From the NCBI RefSeq assembly GCF_001561955.1, contig NZ_CP014223.1, forward strand, positions 2,232,001 through 2,296,000: a DNA stretch of 64,000 nucleotides, written 5' to 3'. Below, one piece after another: positions 38,816-45,736 of this stretch. The stretch comes from Anaerotignum propionicum DSM 1682. GTDB lineage: Bacteria > Bacillota > Clostridia > Lachnospirales > Anaerotignaceae. The stretch's first letter is position 1. Each line of letters opens with the position of its first letter. The notes beneath the pieces were generated by a model. That model saw only the letters and a program-made list of their open reading frames with translations, made no database searches and was not told the DNA's origin. A program made the translations under genes and the position numbers.

Positions 38816-39975
38816 TCATAACTGCTAATCATGGAACCGGCAGGCCATTTGCTATAATCATAGTCAATTGCACCTGTCTGGGTAATAATAAGTCCATCTT
38901 TACCTGTGGCAGAATAGTTTGATGATCTTAAATTGTTTAAATGGCGGACACTGGAAACAGCCAAATTTTCATCCACATCTTTTGATGCAAAAAGGCTGTT
39001 TGTAACGGGCGCCACTGCACTTCCGGTAACAGTAAGACCTTCTCTGGCATAGGTTATCGTCACTGTTGCAGTTATATTATCACCTGGTGTCAGTTTCCCC
39101 CGTGTAATATTTTGAAAGCTTTCCATGCCTCCACGAACACTATCCAAAAGAACTTGAACTTTTGCCTTATCATTGCTAATCCAAAAATCTCTACCACCTT
39201 TCAATTCAATGGTAAAGGAATGGTTTGATGTATCATCAGGTCGAAACCTCTCATCTGTAATGGTCACAGACAAAAGGATATTCTCGGGATTTTTAATCAG
39301 CTTTCTCATGCCACTGCATTCAATATCCAAATATAAATCTTCTTTATTTACCACTTTTACAGCGGGTTCAAACTTATCCGGCAGACCAATACCTTGGGAA
39401 AGTTCTGAAATCCCACCATAATAACCAATCATTTTTTCTTTTCGATCGCTTTTACCTCTTGAAGCAAGTGCCATTATATCATCATATGTAAACATTTCTT
39501 CTCCATAAAAAACGCCGTAAACATCTCCTGTTTCAGGATTTAACTCTACCAAATAATGCCCTCCCGTTTCTAAGGAAGCATTTAAAATGGAATCATTACC
39601 TATTATATAATCAATAAAAACAGTATCCGTATCCGTAAAATAATAAAGTTTTTTCCAATCATCTGTTTCTCCATCGAAATCTTGAGGTTCTTTACCTATA
39701 AATCCTAATTTTCTTTCAGAATAATCTTCATCCTTCACAATGTTTTCACAAAACGTATTTAATGTTCCAACAGTTTTCATGGTTGTAAGCTTGTTTTGTG
39801 AAACCAAATAAATCTGCCTTGCAACATCATCATACTTGGTTATCTCAAGGCTTCTTCTAAGGCCGGCTACCGCAGGTATGGCAATGGCGCAAATGACAAT
39901 CAGGATTCCGACTGCAACCAGCATTTCTATAAGGGTGTAGCCTTTTTTTTCTCTTTTTGAAAACTTATCAATCAT
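38746..39975 (-). CDS. prepilin-like N-terminal part of giant adhesin (frame 1)
   Basis: Start ATG 39975 with AAGGGGAGTGAG 4 bases upstream. Leader MIDKFSKREKKG then YTLIEMLVAVGILIVICAIA, a prepilin cleavage site with Glu at +5, followed by a 340-residue globular region. In this frame the protein ends after 409 residues, with a tail of 22 residues unlike the rest. At 38808-38812 (AAAAA on minus) a one-base shift restores the sense KKNPPYSDTFAPIANPSLFD and joins the GLUG adhesin. First gene of the pil operon. Phase variation, frameshift mutation or a one-base sequence error are all possible. Confidence 0.8.
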   Translation of the reverse strand: MIDKFSKREKKGYTLIEMLVAVGILIVICAIAIPAVAGLRRSLEITKYDDVARQIYLVSQNKLTTMKTVGTLNTFCENIVKDEDYSERKLGFIGKEPQDFDGETDDWKKLYYFTDTDTVFIDYIIGNDSILNASLETGGHYLVELNPETGDVYGVFYGEEMFTYDDIMALASRGKSDRKEKMIGYYGGISELSQGIGLPDKFEPAVKVVNKEDLYLDIECSGMRKLIKNPENILLSVTITDERFRPDDTSNHSFTIELKGGRDFWISNDKAKVQVLLDSVRGGMESFQNITRGKLTPGDNITATVTITYAREGLTVTGSAVAPVTNSLFASKDVDENLAVSSVRHLNNLRSSNYSATGKDGLIITQTGAIDYDYSKWPAGSMISSYDIKRIHRIQIPLLPLQTHHYLIE

Positions 39976-40058
39976 TGCGCTCACTCCCCTTTTCCATAAA
40001 ATGATTGGCAGATTTACAATAGTAAATTTCAATCAGTAGTTACAATAATCTCATCCAC

Positions 40059-40087
40059 ATTGTAACAAAACTTTTTGCATAAAACAA
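40059..40087 (-). promoter_or_regulatory. SigA-type promoter of the pil operon
   Basis: On minus TTGTTT (40087-40082), 17-base spacer, TACAAT (40064-40059), 84 bases before the first pil gene. It lies inside the element, about 115 bases from attR, so the pilus operon is self-contained. Confidence 0.55.
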
Positions 40088-40177
40088 CAGAAAATTCCTG
40101 CTTAATGAAAAATAGTAATATTATTCCAGATTTCCAATTCAATTGCTGTTAAATTTTTTATTATTAATCTTAAATTT

Positions 40178-40232
40178 TATTTAGCCCTTTTGTAACAGAA
40201 GCGTACGTATCACGAATAGAAAAAAAAGCATT
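40178..40232 (+). other. attR junction of the sigK-intervening element
   Basis: The element ends with the arm TTTAGCCCTTTTGTAACAG (40180-40198, continuing AAG to 40201), then CG and the TAC at 40204-40206. sigK resumes with GTATCACGAATAGAAAAAA. The arm is the reverse complement of the attL-side arm in 18 of 22 positions. Confidence 0.88.
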
Positions 40233-40263
40233 GAAAAAGCTTAATACTGCTTTAAAGGATTAA
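40207..40263 (+). CDS. sigK: sigK 3' fragment (last 18 codons and stop)
   Basis: Encodes VSRIEKKALKKLNTALKD and stop. This continues GISRSY of the 5' part at 4615 exactly in frame to give the invariant SigK region 4.2 helix SRSYVSRIEKKAL. Same strand as the 5' fragment. No start codon or RBS of its own, so it is only expressed after excision of the element. Too short to be found by ORF length, but the motif is diagnostic. Confidence 0.93.
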   Translation, partial: VSRIEKKALKKLNTALKD

Positions 40264-40305
40264 AACAGGGCCTTGCCCTGATACATATTAGCAAAATTTC
40301 ATTAA

Positions 40306-40330
40306 AATAAAAAAAGCAGGTCAAAAGACC
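40306..40330 (-). terminator. weak terminator of marR-like gene
   Basis: GGTC TTTT GACC stem (40330-40319) followed on minus by a U-rich run, 13 bases after the MarR stop codon. The stem is short, so efficiency may be low. Confidence 0.45.
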
Positions 40331-40342
40331 CACCTTTCTAAT

Positions 40343-40771
40343 TTATCCTGCAAAATGATTCCCATCCGCAATAATGCGCAGATAATTCTTCAATACCCCA
40401 ATCTCTTCTGCAGAAAAGCATTTCAATACCTCATCATTCACGTCATCAATGATTTTTCCAATAGGTGCCTCTAAAGCTTTCCCTTTTTCCGTCGGAACCA
40501 CTCTAACTTCACGTCTATCTTCCTTGTTGATTACCCGATCAATCAGACCTTTTTTCTGCATGCGATCTAGCACGCCTGAAATAGTAGATGTTTCCAAGCA
40601 GAGAATCTCTGAAATTTGCTTTGGTGTAGCAAACTCCTTTTGCCATAAGCAGCTTAAAACACCATATTGGGATGGTGTAATGTCATACTCAGACAGCTTT
40701 GAGCTCAGATGCTGAAAAACAGAATGCTGTGCTGTAGTCAATAAATAGTTGATACACTGTGTTAATTCCAT
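40343..40771 (-). CDS. MarR-family transcriptional regulator
   Basis: 142 residues with the MarR winged helix (ITPSQYGVLSCLWQKEFATPKQI, then SEILCLETSTISGVLDRMQKKGLIDR and the wing KEDRREVRVVPTEKG). A dimeric DNA-binding repressor that usually responds to small phenolic or oxidising ligands. It lies just outside attR and is not part of the skin element. No target gene is evident next to it. Confidence 0.9.
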   Translation of the reverse strand: MELTQCINYLLTTAQHSVFQHLSSKLSEYDITPSQYGVLSCLWQKEFATPKQISEILCLETSTISGVLDRMQKKGLIDRVINKEDRREVRVVPTEKGKALEAPIGKIIDDVNDEVLKCFSAEEIGVLKNYLRIIADGNHFAG

Positions 40772-40842
40772 AAGCTTATCCTTTTCCCTTTACTCAATTC
40801 TATTATATAGGATAGCTGTATTTCAGACAAAAATCAAGTTTT

Positions 40843-42093
40843 TTATTTAGCATCCAACACATTTTTGCGCAACATGTCGAATTTTTTTACTGGTTTTTCA
40901 AACAAAATTTGTAAAATTTGCTGAGGGTGTGGCGCAGATTCCACCGCATTTCCTTTTTCATCCCACATCTTAGAAACTTTCATTGTAAATGCATTTCCCT
41001 TTGCAGGCATAACCTCAATGGTATCTCCAACAGAGAATTTATTACGCTGTTCCACAATGGCAATTCCTGTTTCAGAGTTGCTGTCCTCTTGAACCATACC
41101 AACAAAGTCAAAACCACGAATATACGTATTACTATTGTAAATCTGTTGATTCCCATCAGGCTTTTCATAATAGAAGCCTTCGGTGTAGTCTCTATGACTC
41201 GCCTTGGAAACTTCTTCCAAATACTGAGGCAGTTTTTCTCGATATAAATCAGGTGAAGTCATATAATCATCAATGGCCTGACGATATGCCTTTACCACTG
41301 TTCCTACATAAAAAGGTGTCTTCATACGGCCTTCGATTTTCAGGCTCATAATTCCTGATTCTAGAATATCGGGGATATGTTCAATCATGCAAAGATCCTT
41401 GGAATTATAAATATATGTCCCTCTTTCATTTTCCTCTATAGGCATATATTCACCAGGTCTGGTTTCTTCCACCAAATGGTATTTCCATCTGCAAGGATGA
41501 GAACAAGCTCCCTTATTTGCATCTCTGCCGCTTAGATAATTGCTCAGTAAGCACCGCCCCGAATAAGAAATGCACATTGCCCCATGCACAAAGGCCTCAA
41601 TATCCATATCCTCAGGAATGTTTTCCCGAATTTGCTTTACTTCCGGAAAGGAAAGCTCTCTGGCAATGACAACACGCTTTGCCCCAAGCTTATACCACAT
41701 GCTGGCGCTCATATAATTGGTGTTATTTGCTTGGGTAGAAACGTGAATCTCCATATTAGGTACCGCTTCCTTAGCCACGGAAAATACACCCAAATCTGAA
41801 ATAATCAGCGCATCCGCACCAATTTTTTCTACCGCCTTAAAATACTCTGCCATGCCTTCAAAATCCGCATTATGGGCAAAAATATTCGCTGTGATATAAA
41901 CCTTTGCTCCGTGGTCGTGAGCAAAACGAATGCCTTCAGCCATGGTATCCAAACCGAAATTTTTCGCTTTAGCCCGCAAACCGTAAGCCTCACCACCAAT
42001 ATATACTGCATCGGCACCATAAAGCACCGCTATTTTCAGTTTCTCCAAATCACCTGCAGGAGCCAAAAGCTCCGGCTTATTCAATTTCCACAT
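40843..42093 (-). CDS. U32-family peptidase / tRNA uridine hydroxylase TrhP-like
   Basis: 416 residues. U32 signature ELLAPAGDLEKLKIAVLYGADAVYIGG at the N-terminus and the family motif EAFVHGAMCISYSGRCLLSNY with Cys residues (CSHPCRW follows) that may bind Fe-S. Known relatives (B. subtilis YrrN/YrrO, TrhP) use prephenate to hydroxylate U34 of tRNAs. It overlaps by 17 bases the TrmR-like methyltransferase that would methylate that product, so a joint role in 5-methoxyuridine-34 formation is likely. Confidence 0.87.
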   Translation of the reverse strand: MWKLNKPELLAPAGDLEKLKIAVLYGADAVYIGGEAYGLRAKAKNFGLDTMAEGIRFAHDHGAKVYITANIFAHNADFEGMAEYFKAVEKIGADALIISDLGVFSVAKEAVPNMEIHVSTQANNTNYMSASMWYKLGAKRVVIARELSFPEVKQIRENIPEDMDIEAFVHGAMCISYSGRCLLSNYLSGRDANKGACSHPCRWKYHLVEETRPGEYMPIEENERGTYIYNSKDLCMIEHIPDILESGIMSLKIEGRMKTPFYVGTVVKAYRQAIDDYMTSPDLYREKLPQYLEEVSKASHRDYTEGFYYEKPDGNQQIYNSNTYIRGFDFVGMVQEDSNSETGIAIVEQRNKFSVGDTIEVMPAKGNAFTMKVSKMWDEKGNAVESAPHPQQILQILFEKPVKKFDMLRKNVLDAK

Positions 42094-42763
42094 GTTTCAT
42101 TTCTCCTTCTGTTTCCTTTGTTTTATAACAAAGCGCCATACCATCCCCAATGGGGATGATAGAGGTTTCCAATGCCTCGTTATGGGTAATTTCCCATAAA
42201 AACGTTCTTAAACGTTTATGGATGGTGCGCTGTCTCCTTGGCACACTGAAACGGGTTTGAGCAATTGTCCCTCCCTGTAAAACGTCATCCACAATCAAAA
42301 GCCCTCCAATGGGCAGCAACCGCAAACAGTGAGGCAAAAAACTATGATATTGCCCTTTTGCAGCATCTAAAAAAATCACATCATAGGGGCCCTCTAAGGT
42401 TGGCAGGATGTCTGCAGCATCCCCTTCCAAAATCGTGATGGTTTCTTCCAACCCCATTCGTTTGATATTGGGGCGTGCATCCTTTAGCATAACTTCAAAA
42501 CGATCAATTGTGGTTACTGTTCCACCTGGTTGTAAATATTTACTGATGAGCCCCGCAGAAAAACCCACAGCTGTTCCAATTTCCAAAACATGCTTCGGTT
42601 GTTTCATAGAGAGCAAAACACTCATCAGTCTGGCTGTTTCCAAAGGTATAATCGGAACATTCCCTTCATTTGCGTCCCTTTGTATCTCCCCTAAAACGCC
42701 GTCATACATGGGTTGTATGGTGCGCAAAAAGGTATTCATCGTATCATCTGTTACATAATTCAT
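42077..42763 (-). CDS. trmR: O-methyltransferase, TrmR-like (tRNA mo5U34)
   Basis: 228 residues. SAM-binding VLEIGTAVGFSAGLIS, acidic GDAADILPTLEGPYDVIFLDAAKGQY and the cation-binding VDDVLQGG motif of class I catechol-type O-methyltransferases. In B. subtilis the orthologue YrrM/TrmR methylates 5-hydroxyuridine-34 of tRNA and lies in the same order after mltG (yrrL). The symbol is given from context and family. Confidence 0.82.
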   Translation of the reverse strand: MNYVTDDTMNTFLRTIQPMYDGVLGEIQRDANEGNVPIIPLETARLMSVLLSMKQPKHVLEIGTAVGFSAGLISKYLQPGGTVTTIDRFEVMLKDARPNIKRMGLEETITILEGDAADILPTLEGPYDVIFLDAAKGQYHSFLPHCLRLLPIGGLLIVDDVLQGGTIAQTRFSVPRRQRTIHKRLRTFLWEITHNEALETSIIPIGDGMALCYKTKETEGEMKHVEIE

Positions 42764-42779
42764 TTTATTCTCTCCTAAA

Positions 42780-43892
42780 TTAGGTTCCGCTAGCCTTATA
42801 TTTTTCCTTGGCTTTCAAAAAGTCCTCATAAGTTTCACAGAAAACATGGTTATCTTTCCCTTTTGCCTCAACCACATAGTAAATATACTTATTATCTTCT
42901 GGATAAAGGGCTGCTTTAAAGGACAATTCTCCAGGGTTGGAAATCGGCCCAACAGGAAGTCCTTTTACTTTATAGGTATTATACGGAGAATCCACCTGTA
43001 GATCAACGGTAGATATATCTTCCTTTACAATGCCCATGGCATACAAAACCGTGGCATCCACCTGCAAAGGCATTCCATCTTTAAGTCTGTTATAAATTAC
43101 CCCCGCCGCACGAGGACGCTCTTCATCCACCTTAATTTCTTTTTCAATAATCGAAGCGATCGTAACCAGCTCATCTAAAGTATGCCCACTTGCTTCCACA
43201 GCGTTTTGATATTCCTTTGTATACATTTGTTCAAAGCGTTTCAGCATTGCTTGAATCAGTTGGTGTGCAGTGGTTTCTTCCTTAATAAAGTATGTGTCAG
43301 GAAAAAGATAGCCCTCCAACTTAAACTCTCTATCCGGAAGATCCTTTAAGAAATCAAATTCAAAAGTTCCTGTATTACACTCATTAATAAATTCCTCAGC
43401 AGTACAAATACCCTTTTCTTCTGCTTTTGCAGCAATCTGCTTTGTTGTAAAACCTTCGGGTATGGTAATTTTCATTTCATCTAAAACCACCCCAGTTTGC
43501 AGCAACTCCATAATTTGGGTTGTATTTAAACCTTTATCTATCTCATAAGTCCCTTGACGATAGGTTCCATCGAAGCCATCAAGTCTACTACTCACACGGA
43601 AGGTAAGTGTACTTTTAATCAGCTTATTTTCTTTTAATATTTTTGCAATATCTGCTGTAGATGCCCCTTCGGGAATTGTCACCGTTACAGTTTCACCTGT
43701 CAATACTGGTTCCTCTACTGAGGATTGCATAAAACTCTTAAACAATCCGAAAGAAAGAAGGCCAATCACCACCGCAATTAAGAGAAATATCCCCCATCGA
43801 ATATTTCTATTTCGCCTACGTTTTTTTTCCCGCAATCTCCGCCTATCTACCTGCCTTTTTCTTCCTCTATCATCATCCATTTTTCCATTCAT
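42780..43892 (-). CDS. mltG: endolytic transglycosylase MltG
   Basis: 370 residues from ATG 43892 (AAAGGAGAAC RBS). Highly basic cytoplasmic head, one membrane helix (WGIFLLIAVVIGLLSFGLF), then LysM-like and YceG catalytic domain. The catalytic Glu is in LVTIASIIEKEIKVDEERP and the conserved QVDATVLYA and SPYNTYKVKGLPVGPISNPG follow. Cleaves nascent glycan strands outside the membrane. First gene of mltG-trmR-U32. Confidence 0.93.
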   Translation of the reverse strand: MNGKMDDDRGRKRQVDRRRLREKKRRRNRNIRWGIFLLIAVVIGLLSFGLFKSFMQSSVEEPVLTGETVTVTIPEGASTADIAKILKENKLIKSTLTFRVSSRLDGFDGTYRQGTYEIDKGLNTTQIMELLQTGVVLDEMKITIPEGFTTKQIAAKAEEKGICTAEEFINECNTGTFEFDFLKDLPDREFKLEGYLFPDTYFIKEETTAHQLIQAMLKRFEQMYTKEYQNAVEASGHTLDELVTIASIIEKEIKVDEERPRAAGVIYNRLKDGMPLQVDATVLYAMGIVKEDISTVDLQVDSPYNTYKVKGLPVGPISNPGELSFKAALYPEDNKYIYYVVEAKGKDNHVFCETYEDFLKAKEKYKASGT

Positions 43893-44255
43893 GGCAGTTC
43901 TCCTTTCATTCCCCATAAATCTGTTCTATTATACAATTTTATTCCCTTTCCGACAACCTTATTTTCTAATCTAAATCTCATCGTAAAATTCTTTTTCACT
44001 TTTCTTAATCTTATTGCAGAAAATACGAATCTTGGTATAATAGATAAAGGCTAAAAAAGATATAAAAGATTCTATAATTTATAAACAGATGGAACAAAAA
44101 CAACGTTTTATGTGATGGGCGCAATTACGTTGCCGCCCATAAAAATTTTTGACGATTACCAAAATTTTATTCCTTTTGAGGCAAAATGGTTTTTCATGAA
44201 AAGTTATGCCTACTGCGGAATTTTATTTTGGTTTCTTTTGTGATAGGAGAATAGG
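43893..44255. other. divergent gap between mltG and folC with leader hairpin
   Basis: Contains a plus-strand promoter (TTGCAG 44014-44019, 16-base spacer, TATAAT 44036-44041) for folC, giving a leader of about 210 bases. In that leader GATGGGCG ... CCGCCCAT (about 44113-44141) forms a GC-rich hairpin followed by AAAAATTTTT, possibly an attenuator. No match to the tetrahydrofolate riboswitch was seen. Confidence 0.5.
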
Positions 44256-45551
44256 ATGAATTATCAAGAAAGCATACATTATTTAGAAAAAGAAATCGGT
44301 TTTGCATCTTGCCCCGGGTTGGAAAGAATTACCGATTTAATGGAAAAACTGGGTAATCCCGAAAAAAAGTTAAAAATAATTCATGTTGCAGGTACTAACG
44401 GAAAAGGTTCCGCCACAGCATTGCTTTGCTCTATTTTGCAAGAAGGGGGTTACCGCACCGCAGGCTATACATCACCCCACCTTGCCAGCTACAATGAGCG
44501 TTTTTTGATTAATGGCGAGGAAATATCTGATGATGCTTTTGCACGAATCCTTACGAAAACAAAGGATGCTTGTTTGGAATTGAATGCAGAAGGAAAAGAT
44601 GCGCCCACTCTTTTTGAAGTAATTACCGGCGCCGCCTTTCTCTACTTTGCAGAAGAAGGTGTAGATATTGCTGTGATTGAAGTGGGACTGGGTGGAACAT
44701 ATGACGCTACAAATATCGTAGAAAACCCAATTTTAAGTGTCATTATGTCTATCAGTATGGATCATACAGAATTCTTGGGAAATACAATTGAACAGATTGC
44801 CAAAGAAAAAGCCGGAATTATAAAGGAAAGTTGTCCCGTGGTGTTGTATTCTCAAGAAGAATTAGTATATAATATTGTTAAGAAGCAAGCCGATGGTCTG
44901 AATGCTCCCCTTTATTGCCCAAAAGAGACAGCAGTAAAAATTCACTCTCAGACCATAGACGGAACTGTTTTTGATGTAAAAAGCCCTTCTTTTGCCTACG
45001 ATAACTTATATTTACCTTTGCTGGGGCAGCATCAAATTCAAAACTGCATTACAATTCTGGAAGCTTGCCAGGTTATCAAAAAGAGTGGTTTCCCATTAAC
45101 AGAGTCCCAAATTCGCACAGGCATTTCAAACACGTTTTGGGCAGGAAGAATGGAAGTGTGCAAAAAACATCCAATGGTGGTTTTGGATGGTGCACACAAT
45201 GTTGATGGTATTCGGCAGTTGGCAGAAAGTATTAAAACCTATTTTAAAGATAAAAAGATCACTATCATTTTAGGTGTTTTAGGTGATAAGGAATATGAAA
45301 AAATGGCAGAGTTAATTATGCCCTTTGCCAGTCAGGTCGTATTTACCGAACCCCACAGCGAGCGCAAGCTGGATGCTCAAACATTGGCAGATATCGTTTG
45401 TTACAAGGAACTGCCTTTCTTCATTGAGCCTGAGTTAGAACACGCATATCAAAAAGCCTTAGAAATAACCGATACAAATGGTGTTATTATATGCTGTGGT
45501 TCCCTTTATATGATTGGGGCTTTACGTTCCTATATATTTTCCGTTGAATAA
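44256..45551 (+). CDS. folC: bifunctional folylpolyglutamate/dihydrofolate synthase
   Basis: 431 residues. ATP-binding VAGTNGKGSATALLCSIL, TSPHLASYNERF, VGLGGTYDATNI, and the late VLDGAHNVDG motif of FolC. Adds glutamates to folates; in many bacteria it also makes dihydrofolate from dihydropteroate. TAGGAGAATAGG RBS. Followed 15 bases later by a 50-residue small gene and a TPR gene, apparently one operon. Confidence 0.94.
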   Translation: MNYQESIHYLEKEIGFASCPGLERITDLMEKLGNPEKKLKIIHVAGTNGKGSATALLCSILQEGGYRTAGYTSPHLASYNERFLINGEEISDDAFARILTKTKDACLELNAEGKDAPTLFEVITGAAFLYFAEEGVDIAVIEVGLGGTYDATNIVENPILSVIMSISMDHTEFLGNTIEQIAKEKAGIIKESCPVVLYSQEELVYNIVKKQADGLNAPLYCPKETAVKIHSQTIDGTVFDVKSPSFAYDNLYLPLLGQHQIQNCITILEACQVIKKSGFPLTESQIRTGISNTFWAGRMEVCKKHPMVVLDGAHNVDGIRQLAESIKTYFKDKKITIILGVLGDKEYEKMAELIMPFASQVVFTEPHSERKLDAQTLADIVCYKELPFFIEPELEHAYQKALEITDTNGVIICCGSLYMIGALRSYIFSVE

Positions 45552-45566
45552 GGAGGTTACATTATT

Positions 45567-45719
45567 ATGTTCAATTTTAAAGATGAGCTTTCAAGATATC
45601 AGCCCATCCTTGAGTTAGATCAAATTGAAGAGGCTTTACAGCCCAATCAACTGAAAGACTTGGTTGATATTCTCGAACATATTGCAAAAGATAAAAATAT
45701 CAGTCCTTCCCAGGAATGA
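45567..45719 (+). CDS. 50-residue conserved-looking small protein
   Basis: Short gene with an excellent RBS (AAGGAGG, 9 bases before ATG) directly after folC. The product, MFNFKDELSRYQPILELDQI then acidic helices ending KNISPSQE, looks like a soluble, mostly helical small protein. It overlaps the first in-frame ATG of the downstream TPR gene. No family recognised. Coupled position suggests a real gene. Confidence 0.6.
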   Translation: MFNFKDELSRYQPILELDQIEEALQPNQLKDLVDILEHIAKDKNISPSQE

Positions 45720-45736
45720 ACAAAGGAGCGATAAAA

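Larger units (their letters stand above)
4613..40204. mobile_element. sigK-intervening (skin) element, about 35.6 kb
   Basis: Bounded by the two halves of sigK in direct orientation, both with TAC at the junction. Excision between 4613 and 40204 removes about 35,591 bases and restores an unbroken sigK. The element's joined ends give a near-perfect inverted repeat, as expected for attP. It carries three serine recombinases at the left end, as SpoIVCA is carried by the Bacillus subtilis skin. No phage structural, integrative-conjugation or replication genes were seen. The cargo is metabolic and type IV pilus operons. The boundaries are read from sequence. Mother-cell excision is inferred from known skin elements. 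Confidence 0.92.

Noticed and set aside
4613-40204. Prophage or integrative conjugative element
   Set aside because: No capsid, tail, terminase, lysis, relaxase or conjugation ATPase genes; ATPases present are clearly PilB and PilT.
40266-40280. CAGGGC/GCCCTG hairpin as sigK terminator
   Set aside because: Only six base pairs with a three-base loop and no following U-run.
44048-44255. Tetrahydrofolate riboswitch before folC
   Set aside because: A hairpin is present, but none of the conserved THF aptamer segments could be found.
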